From positions 19,956-83,955 of the forward strand of contig CANQMP010000004.1 of the NCBI GenBank assembly GCA_947624975.1: a stretch of DNA of 64,000 bases, written 5' to 3'. Below, in pieces: positions 54,579 through 60,684 of this stretch. The stretch comes from Candidatus Gastranaerophilales bacterium (lineage in GTDB: Bacteria > Cyanobacteriota > Vampirovibrionia > Gastranaerophilales > Gastranaerophilaceae). The translations under genes were made by a program, and so were the position numbers. The first letter of the stretch is position 1; each line of letters opens with the position of its first letter. Below the pieces are notes generated by a model. It had not been told where the DNA came from and made no database searches. It worked only from the letters and a program-made list of their open reading frames with translations.

Positions 54579-55297
54579 TGCTTATTAAGTATTATTGTTA
54601 TACAATTTGGAATCTGTTTATACAAAATTTATCACGTCTGATTTTCGTATCGGGGGGGGGTAAAATGAAAGATTCTTTTATTCAAAAAATGAGTATAAAA
54701 AAAAGTTTTGTTATTAAAGAAACGGTCAAAAAAATAATAAAAGATAAAATGCCAATACTGAAAAATACTGAAAATGATACTAATACCGTTTGCCTTATAG
54801 GGCATTCACAATTCCATAAATGGGATATAAAGGAACTATTTGGGTTAAAAGTTAGAAATTGCGGAGTAAACGGCATTTCCATGGTTGAGTATAGAGAGCA
54901 GATTTTAGAAAAAAATCTCTTAAAATGTAATTCCAAAATATATATAATTTTTGGCGGAACAAACGATATAGTATATGACAGAACCCCGCAGCAAATATTG
55001 GAAGAGTTAAAAATACTGGTTAAATACATAAAATCTAATGATAATAACTCTAATATATACTATATTGAAACACTAAATATCAATGGAAGATATGACAGAG
55101 ATAATAAAACCATAAATGAGCTTAATTCATATATTAAGGAAAATTTTCCGCAAGGTATAAAATATATTCCCGCAAATGAAATGAATGATGAAAACGGTAA
55201 TTTAAAAGAAAGTTATACTGTTGACGGACTTCATTTAAGTAAGTTAGGTTATGAAAAATTAAAAGAAATATTGGAAAAAAATATATGCAAAAATTAA
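54578..55297 (+). CDS. SGNH/GDSL hydrolase within the neu operon, probable sialate O-acetylesterase, phase-variable
   Basis: About 239 residues. VCLIGHSQFHKW (block I with nucleophile Ser in G-H-S), NCGVNGIS (block II Gly), IIFGGTNDI (block III Asn) and TVDGLHLSKLGYEKL (block V Asp and His) define an SGNH hydrolase. In Escherichia coli NeuA an SGNH esterase domain is fused to the CMP-sialate synthetase; here it stands alone just before neuA. A G9 run (54652-54660) follows an N-terminal hydrophobic segment and is in frame from the ATG at 54578. An ATG at 54664 just after the run could give a shorter form. It overlaps neuB (TAATG) and neuA (13 bases). Confidence 0.82.
   Translation: MLIKYYCYTIWNLFIQNLSRLIFVSGGGKMKDSFIQKMSIKKSFVIKETVKKIIKDKMPILKNTENDTNTVCLIGHSQFHKWDIKELFGLKVRNCGVNGISMVEYREQILEKNLLKCNSKIYIIFGGTNDIVYDRTPQQILEELKILVKYIKSNDNNSNIYYIETLNINGRYDRDNKTINELNSYIKENFPQGIKYIPANEMNDENGNLKESYTVDGLHLSKLGYEKLKEILEKNICKN
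54652..54660 (+). repeat. G9 homopolymer in the SGNH hydrolase gene (ON)
   Basis: ATC-G9-TAAAATG. In frame from 54578. The run sits three bases (TAAA less the start A) before an internal ATG, so it could also act as a purine-rich ribosome site for the short form. Confidence 0.85.
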
Positions 55298-55980
55298 AAA
55301 AGACAGCAATAATCCCGGCACGTTCCGGGTCAAAGGGGTTAAAAGATAAGAATATAACAGACCTATGCTCAAAACCGTTAATCGCATATTCAATAGAAGC
55401 GGCACTTAAAAGCGGTGAATTTGAGAAAGTTATTGTTTCAACGGATTCTGAAAAATATTCTGATATTTCAAAAAAATACGGAGCCGATGTCTTAATTCGT
55501 CCTAATGAACTTGCACAAGATAGTACTCCGACTTTTGATGTTGCAAAAGATTTTATAGAAAAAACAAAAGAAATAAATGCCGATTATTTTGTACTGCTCC
55601 AGCCAACATCTCCTTTAAGAAACGCAAATCATATAAAAGAAGCAATTGAACTTTTTGAACAAAATTATGATAAGTTTGATTTTCTTTCTTCCGTGACAAA
55701 AGCACATCATCCTGCTGTCCTTGTTCATCCTTTAGGTGAAAATAATTCAATGAAATATTTTGATATTGATTATTCAAAATACAGAAGACAGAATTATAAA
55801 GACTATACTCCTAATGGTGCTATTTATATTGCTAAAATAAAAGAATACTTAATCCAAAAGCATTTTTACGGGGCAAAAAGTATTGCATATATTATGGATG
55901 AGATATCTTCAGTTGATATTGATAATATAATTGATTTGGAACTTGTAAAAATAATAAAGGAAAAATATATTAATGACTAA
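55285..55980 (+). CDS. neuA: CMP-sialic acid synthetase
   Basis: 231 residues. TAIIPARSGSKGLKDKN is the CTP-binding signature of this family, and KPLIAYSIEAAL, VIVSTDSEKYSDI, LLQPTSPLRNANHI, the YRRQNYKDYTPNGAIYIAKI segment and a closing DIDNIIDLELVK agree throughout. It makes CMP-Neu5Ac, the donor for sialyltransferases. The length equals the synthetase domain alone; the esterase domain found in some NeuA proteins is replaced by the separate upstream gene. Overlaps neuC by 8 bases. Confidence 0.94.
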   Translation: MQKLKKTAIIPARSGSKGLKDKNITDLCSKPLIAYSIEAALKSGEFEKVIVSTDSEKYSDISKKYGADVLIRPNELAQDSTPTFDVAKDFIEKTKEINADYFVLLQPTSPLRNANHIKEAIELFEQNYDKFDFLSSVTKAHHPAVLVHPLGENNSMKYFDIDYSKYRRQNYKDYTPNGAIYIAKIKEYLIQKHFYGAKSIAYIMDEISSVDIDNIIDLELVKIIKEKYIND

Positions 55981-57121
55981 GAAAATAATATATATAACAG
56001 GTTCACGTGCAGATTACGGAATAGTCAGAAGATATTTAAAACTCTTAAATGACGATAGAACAATTGATTTAAGCATAATTGCAACAGGTGCTTTGTTATC
56101 AAACGAATACGGACATCAGGTTGATTTAATAAAAAAAGACGGATTTAAAATTGATACTGAAATTGAAATTCCTCTTAATTCAAAAAAAGTATCGGATACT
56201 ATAAAAACAATGTCGGTTGCACTTGATAGAGCAGGTGAATGGTTTGAAAATAACAAATATGACCTTGTAATACTATTGGGCGACAGATTTGAAATAATGT
56301 CTTTTGCAATAGCAGCAGCGATGCAAAAACTTCCGATACTCCACCTGCACGGAGGCGAAGCAACTTATGCAAATTATGATGAATTTATCCGCCACGCCAT
56401 TACAAAAATGAGCCTTTATCATTTTGCTTCTTGTGAAGAATATGCAAAAAGAATAATTCAGCTTGGAGAAAATCCGAATAATGTATTTAATTTGGGGGCA
56501 TTAGGTGCTGAAAACTGTATGTTTATTGAAGAAAATAATGTGCCAAGTAATATAAAAGGGCTAGAAAATTATTTTACGGTGCTTTTTCATCCTGAAACCC
56601 TTACTAATGTAAATCAATTAGAGCAGGTAAATAATCTTTTAAGTGCCATAGATGAATTTAAAAAATATAACTTTATCTTTTTAGGAACAAACGCTGATAC
56701 CTATTCAGATGTTATAAGAAACAGAATAAAAGATTATGTAAAGAATAACTCTAATACAAAATATATAGAAAATCTGCCTACGGCGGGATATCATTATTTA
56801 TTAAAAAATTCAATATGTTTAATAGGAAATTCATCATCCGGAATTATAGAAGCTCCTTCTTTAGGTGTTTATACTGTAAATATAGGCGACAGACAAAAAG
56901 GAAGAATAAAAGGAAACAGTGTAATTGACACAAAATGTAACCGTGAAGACATAATTCAAGCAATTTTAACGGTAATTAAAAATGCAAAGAATATTAAACC
57001 GATAAACCCATACTTCAAACCAAATACTGCTGACGGGTATTACAAAAAGACTATCGAACTCTTGGAAAGACTAAGTGAAGATATCAAAGAACCAAAAATA
57101 TTTTACGATTTATTGTTTTAA
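55973..57121 (+). CDS. neuC: UDP-N-acetylglucosamine 2-epimerase (hydrolysing), NeuC type
   Basis: 382 residues. IIYITGSRADYGIVRRYLKL, LVILLGDRFEIMSFAIAAA, ILHLHGGEATYANYDEFIRH, LFHPETLTN and LIGNSSSGIIEAPSLGVYTV are the GT-B-like epimerase motifs. The protein releases ManNAc from UDP-GlcNAc, feeding NeuB. Relatives that act on diacetyl-bacillosamine (legionaminic pathway) are close, so substrate is inferred from context. It ends the operon and is followed by decayed palindromic repeats. Confidence 0.92.
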   Translation: MTKKIIYITGSRADYGIVRRYLKLLNDDRTIDLSIIATGALLSNEYGHQVDLIKKDGFKIDTEIEIPLNSKKVSDTIKTMSVALDRAGEWFENNKYDLVILLGDRFEIMSFAIAAAMQKLPILHLHGGEATYANYDEFIRHAITKMSLYHFASCEEYAKRIIQLGENPNNVFNLGALGAENCMFIEENNVPSNIKGLENYFTVLFHPETLTNVNQLEQVNNLLSAIDEFKKYNFIFLGTNADTYSDVIRNRIKDYVKNNSNTKYIENLPTAGYHYLLKNSICLIGNSSSGIIEAPSLGVYTVNIGDRQKGRIKGNSVIDTKCNREDIIQAILTVIKNAKNIKPINPYFKPNTADGYYKKTIELLERLSEDIKEPKIFYDLLF

Positions 57122-57262
57122 GTATGATGGTAGACTGTACCCTACGGTTCCACGGTTATAGCTTAATAATAAAAGTAGGGTGGACTTCAGTCAATCCTGA
57201 AACAATAATTTAAAAAAATTCATAAAAAACATATAAAAAAATTTTTGTGGTAAAATAGTTTT
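57122..57262. repeat. Intergenic gap with two decayed palindromic repeats (copies 8 and 9)
   Basis: GGTAGACTGTACCCTACGG (57129-57147) and GTAGGGTGGACTTCAGTCAATCC (57175-57197) match the island palindrome family imperfectly. They are followed by an A-rich stretch and the extended -10 box of the next gene. Confidence 0.6.
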
Positions 57263-57263
57263 A
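57246..57263 (+). promoter_or_regulatory. Extended -10 promoter, leaderless GT2 transcript
   Basis: TGTGGTAAAAT (TAAAAT at 57251-57256) ends six bases before the ATG at 57263. The spacing is the same as upstream of its paralogue at 36683. Confidence 0.55.
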
Positions 57264-58129
57264 TGGCAAAAGTTTCTGTAGTTATTCCCGTTTATAATAA
57301 AGAGAAATATGTAAAAGAAGCAATTCAGTCTGTTTTAAATCAGACATATAAAAATATTGAAATACTTGTTTTAAATGACGCTTCGACGGATAAAAGCAAA
57401 GAAATTATTTTAGAAATTATAGAAAAACATCCTGAAATAATCTTTATTGATGAAAAAGAGAATATCGGTGTTTGTGCAGCAAGAAATAAATTAATTGACA
57501 TGGCTAAAGGTGAGTACATTTTGCCATTTGATGCAGACGACATAATTGACAAAACTTATGTTGAAAAATTTGCGAAAGCTTTGGATGAAAATCCGGAATA
57601 TTCTGTTGTATATTGTGATGTTAAACGTTTTCAAGCGGAAAACAAATATAAATACTATAATATGAATTATGAAGATATTATTTACACTAATTTTGTAATT
57701 TCAAGTTCAATGTTTAGAAAAACTGATTTTTATCAAGCAGGATGTTATAAAGAGTGGCTCAATGATATTGGCTGTGAGGACTGGGAATTATGGATTTCAT
57801 TTACAAAAAAGGGTTTCAAGTTTTACAAGATCAACGAAGTTCTTTATTTTTATCGCGTGCTGGGCTCAGAACCATGCATGACGCAGATTTTCAAAAAAAA
57901 TATCAGATTAATAAGATATTTGATATTTAAACATCATACTTCATTATACTTGCAAAGCCGAAAATTTATTGACATCATCTCGGATGAAGATTTCTTTCGT
58001 TTCTCAAAATTTAAGCAAAATTATAAAAAGTATAAAAGATTATTTAATATATTTTTATCAATTTCAGTTGTAGAATTTATCGTATGTATAACTATGCTTG
58101 TTTCTCGCATCGGGGGGGGGGGGGGGTAA
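57263..58129 (+). CDS. GT2-family glycosyltransferase with C-terminal helix and poly-G end
   Basis: 288 residues, a close paralogue of the GT2 at 35796-36683: VSVVIPVYNKEKYVKEAIQS, LNDASTDKS, NIGVCAARNKLI, FDADDIIDKTY and DIGCEDWELWISFTKKGFKF. The C-terminal helix IFLSISVVEFIVCITMLV leads into SRI and then a G15 run (58112-58126) that codes Gly5 and stops. With 14 G the tail gains about 15 residues, and with 13 or 16 G about 18 others. The catalytic domain is unaffected in every phase, so the tract tunes only the tail, unless it affects expression of the GT2 downstream. Confidence 0.83.
   Translation: MAKVSVVIPVYNKEKYVKEAIQSVLNQTYKNIEILVLNDASTDKSKEIILEIIEKHPEIIFIDEKENIGVCAARNKLIDMAKGEYILPFDADDIIDKTYVEKFAKALDENPEYSVVYCDVKRFQAENKYKYYNMNYEDIIYTNFVISSSMFRKTDFYQAGCYKEWLNDIGCEDWELWISFTKKGFKFYKINEVLYFYRVLGSEPCMTQIFKKNIRLIRYLIFKHHTSLYLQSRKFIDIISDEDFFRFSKFKQNYKKYKRLFNIFLSISVVEFIVCITMLVSRIGGGGG
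58112..58126 (+). repeat. G15 homopolymer at the 3' end of a GT2 gene
   Basis: ATC-G15-TAAATG. In the written phase the tract is followed at once by a TAA stop. It shares the ATCG..TAAA flanks with the tract at 54652. Confidence 0.9.
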
Positions 58130-58243
58130 ATGCCCTCCACACTTGGTCGGGCAGGAAATTACAATTACGTAATACTTTTTGATTCTGAATAGAAGTTTCA
58201 AAATAAGAATTTTGTCAAATTTTTCTAATAATGGAGATTTTAA

Positions 58244-59098
58244 ATGCCAAAAATTTCAGTAGTAATACCTGTATATAATCCGAATAAAGAATGGTTCAAG
58301 CAAGCTGTGGAGAGTATTCTTAAACAAACATACAGTGACTTTGAGTTAATAATAGCTGATGACGGTTCAAATAAAGATATTGAGGCACTAATCAGGAGTT
58401 TTAATGATTCAAGAATAAAACACTTAAAGTTACCACACAGAGGTATTGCATCAACCCTTAATTCCGGTTTTGATGCTGCAAAAGGCACATATATCGCAAG
58501 AATGGATGCTGATGATATTGCTTTGCCTGATAGATTTAAAATTCAGGTTAAATTTTTAGATGAAAATCCTGAATATTCTATTGTTGGAAGTAATATAAAA
58601 GTATTTGGAAATTACTCTGATGTATGTAAATATCCTCAAAACCCGAAATATTTTGATTTTTTGCGCGGATGTTGTATGGCACATCCGTCAGTTATGTTGC
58701 GTCGGGAAGATTTTGATAAGTATAACCTGAGATACCGGACAGATATTCTCTGTGAAGATTATGAGTTATGGTCAAGAGCTATAAGAGTATTGAAATTTCA
58801 TAATATACCAAAAGTTTTATTAAAATACCGTATCCATGGGAAAAATTTATCTTTAAATAACTCTATGAAGAAATCAGATTATATTGTGCGTTCAAACATG
58901 ATTAATTATCTTACTAATGATGAGAAAGAAAAACAATTTATAGATGATTTAATTAAACTCAGAAAATACAATTTATGGCAAACAATCTTTTCATTAAGAA
59001 ATGAAAAGACTTCTACAAAAAGTCATAAAATAATTTGTATATTTGGTATTAAATTTAAAATAAAGGTACGGAATACTGCCACTGAAACAATTGAGTAA
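58244..59098 (+). CDS. GT2-family glycosyltransferase
   Basis: 284 residues: ISVVIPVYNPNKEWFKQAVE, LIIADDGSNKD, ARMDADDIALPDRFKIQVKF, YPQNPKYFDFLRGCCMAHPS and CEDYELWSRAIRVLKF. It is highly similar to the GT2 half of the GT2-GT11 fusion at 32796-34598, including the tail motif IICIFGIKFKIK. It probably transfers the same or a related sugar and represents the unfused ancestor or a duplicate. GGAG lies ten bases before the ATG. A 114-base gap after the poly-G GT2 shows no other gene. Confidence 0.85.
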   Translation: MPKISVVIPVYNPNKEWFKQAVESILKQTYSDFELIIADDGSNKDIEALIRSFNDSRIKHLKLPHRGIASTLNSGFDAAKGTYIARMDADDIALPDRFKIQVKFLDENPEYSIVGSNIKVFGNYSDVCKYPQNPKYFDFLRGCCMAHPSVMLRREDFDKYNLRYRTDILCEDYELWSRAIRVLKFHNIPKVLLKYRIHGKNLSLNNSMKKSDYIVRSNMINYLTNDEKEKQFIDDLIKLRKYNLWQTIFSLRNEKTSTKSHKIICIFGIKFKIKVRNTATETIE

Positions 59099-59233
59099 AA
59101 ATTATATTTTTTTAGAAGAATTTTAATGTTTCTAGCTGGGATATTACCGCTTCTCATTTGTAATTTGCTCTGCTTATTACAAATATCTTCCACTTCCGCA
59201 AAGGAAACGGAAATTTTTCCTTCGAAAACATAA

Positions 59234-60023
59234 TTAATCACATTTGTGTTTGCCGTTCCAGGTAAGCTCATCTGCACAACGGAGGTAATCCATGTTTTCA
59301 AAATAAATTACCCATGCCGCACAGTTCCAGCCTTCCTGTTTAGGATTGCAAGCTGCATAAAATGATGATGATGTATCACTCGGGTCAACACCTATGCCAT
59401 CTGCTCCAAATTTGTTATTATTATAGACGGCGAAGTTAAAGATATCTTTTCCAATAGTATTAGGACCTTGTTGACCGTTTATGTCCGTCAATATACAAAT
59501 AATTCGGTCTTTAATATTTTCTCTGAATGATAATTCCGTTCCGTCAGCAAGTTTCAACTTATAATCATTGGAGTAATATTTAGAGTCATAAAGTTTACCA
59601 TTCAAAGTATAAAAATGCCCGCCTCTGATACTGTAATTTTCACAGTCATTTACCCCGCAGTCGTCAGCTAATTTGAGAAACTGTTTTATTTTAGGTGCTG
59701 CATTAACAGCCGGTTTTCCATGCTCGGCAAGCTCCCAGCTTTCGGGTGAGCCGTATTCGGTTGTGGCTTGCAAAACTGCTTGTGAAAGCACTGAATAAAC
59801 TTTTTTCAACTTTGTAACGGTAGCTTTTTCCTGATACTTTTGGATAAGTGTCGGTATTGTTAAAGCTGCAACTACACCGATGACAGCGAGGGTTATTAAG
59901 ACCTCCGCCAAAGTGAAGGCAAAATTTTTGGTTTTTAAGGTTAGATTGTCCTTAAAATCCTTGCTAGGAGCAAAATCCCCCCCCCCCCGATGGGTTTAAC
60001 GCACTAATAGTAATCTTCTTCAT
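59234..60023 (-). pseudogene. Type IV pilin-like protein, phase-variable and OFF (frameshift at G12 in the leader)
   Basis: The body NFAFTLAEVLITLAVIGVVA is a classic pilin N-terminal helix, but no good start exists in that frame downstream of the tract. The proper start is the ATG at 60023 (AGAAAGGA upstream, as at 19023): MKKITISALNPS, then the poly-G run (59988-59977), then DFAPSKDFKDNLTLKTKNFA before FTLAEV. With 11 or 14 G these join into a protein of about 262 residues with an unusually long leader; with 12 G translation hits TAA soon after. The body resembles the pilin at 19023 (same N-terminal helix, Cys-rich, ending in a similar W-x-x-x-x-x-N-M-x-Y). It lies at the right edge of the island. 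Confidence 0.85.
59977..59988 (-). repeat. G12 homopolymer, pilin-like switch (OFF)
   Basis: ATC-G12-ATTTTGCTCC on the coding strand. The pilin frame needs GAT-TTT-GCT after the run, hence 11 or 14 G. Confidence 0.92.
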
Positions 60024-60179
60024 GTCATTTGTCCTTTCTATTTTTTACACATTCTCATTATAACCGATTTTTCAAAAAATGCAAGGGGGGAAGTTAAAAT
60101 TTTTTAAAAAATTTTAAAAATTCTTAATGAAAATATAGTGAAAAGTGAGAGGTTCTTTTAGGCACTGCGTGCAAATTAT

Positions 60180-60292
60180 TTAACCCATCCTAACCGAAAT
60201 TTCTAAATTCGCATGGCTCATTAAGAAATTTCCCTCTCACGGAACAATTCACCGGATTGTTCCGCTCGGCAGAGTCTTGAAAAGGGAAGGAA
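60180..60292 (-). repeat. Dispersed intergenic repeat, copy 2
   Basis: Nearly identical in reverse orientation to 19905-20016, including the palindrome around GGAACAATTCACCGGATTGTTCC. The two inverted copies lie about 40 kb apart and could support inversion by homologous recombination. Confidence 0.8.
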
Positions 60293-60395
60293 CTAAAGTG
60301 TAAGTTGGAGGAGGGAGTCAATAAGCTGGATTGCTTCGCATTCGCTCGCAATGACAGACAATTTTCCCTGCTCAAAGAATCTTATCGAGCTAAAG

Positions 60396-60557
60396 CCAAA
60401 ATCATGCACAAAAAAAAAGCCTTCGAAAAGACTCTCTTATTTGTCCGATACGTGACTCGCTTGAGCCGTGCACGAGCAGTGGCTCAGGATGCCCTTTAGG
60501 ATACGTTTGTTTGCGACAACGAGAGCAAACAAACAGGGTGAGAGGAACTATCGCCCA
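60396..60557 (-). pseudogene. Decayed tRNA-Val copy interrupted by hairpin-forming sequence
   Basis: 60396-60459 matches 60555-60618 at about 60 of 64 positions. It covers the tRNA-Val 3' end plus its terminator, but its acceptor strand is mutated (TCCGAT for GGCGAT). At 60557-60550 (minus) there is a GGGCGATAG, like the tRNA 5' end. The middle of the tRNA is replaced by about 85 bases with two hairpins. It looks like a tandem tRNA duplicate broken by an insertion or by recombination at an attachment site. Confidence 0.5.
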
Positions 60558-60568
60558 AAATCATGCAC

Positions 60569-60590
60569 AAAAAAAGAGCCTTCAAAAAGA
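60569..60590 (-). terminator. Terminator after tRNA-Val
   Basis: On the minus strand, GAGTC..GGCTC stem followed by seven T, about ten bases beyond the tRNA 3' end. Confidence 0.6.
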
Positions 60591-60600
60591 CTCTCTTATT

Positions 60601-60673
60601 TGGGCGATACGTGACTCGAACACGTGACCTCCACAACGTCAATGTGATGCGCTACCAACTGTGCTAATCGCCC
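60601..60673 (-). tRNA. tRNA-Val (GAC)
   Basis: On the minus strand the acceptor stem GGGCGAT pairs with ATCGCCC and the discriminator base is A. The anticodon loop TTGACGT gives anticodon GAC, with CACA/TGTG in the stem. The T-arm CACGTGTTCGAGTCACGT is intact. CCA is not encoded. It forms the right border of the glycan island, next to gcvPA. Confidence 0.92.
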
Positions 60674-60684
60674 GTCACTACATA

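Larger units (their letters stand above)
60024..60600. repeat. Repeat-rich gap of 577 bases between pilin-like gene and tRNA-Val
   Basis: No gene seen. It contains the dispersed repeat copy 2 (60180-60292, minus), a segment like the 20031-20050 repeat (60339-60361), a direct repeat of the tRNA-Val 3' region (60396-60459) and two hairpins between the repeats (60463-60485 and 60505-60534, the latter with a 10-bp perfect stem). Confidence 0.75.

Noticed and set aside
53553..57121. Legionaminic or pseudaminic acid pathway instead of Neu5Ac
   Set aside because: No aminotransferase/dehydratase (PseB/C- or LegB/C-type) genes are present, and the set NeuB-NeuA-NeuC is sufficient for Neu5Ac. Cannot be fully excluded because those genes may lie elsewhere.
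59023..59301. 92-codon open frame on the minus strand overlapping the pilin-like gene and the GT2 end
   Set aside because: Its first half is the pilin C-terminal coding region in another frame; low-complexity remainder and no start signal.
31921..59990. Homopolymer lengths as sequencing or assembly errors
   Set aside because: Kept as an alternative for each OFF gene, but not as the main view: eleven runs of 9-15 G/C cluster in surface-glycan and pilin genes and none this long was seen in core genes, which random error would not produce. Exact lengths given here are still uncertain.
31921..59990. Poly-G runs as G-quadruplex regulatory sites
   Set aside because: Single uninterrupted runs inside coding frames fit slippage switching better; nothing in the sequence argues for a separate quadruplex role.
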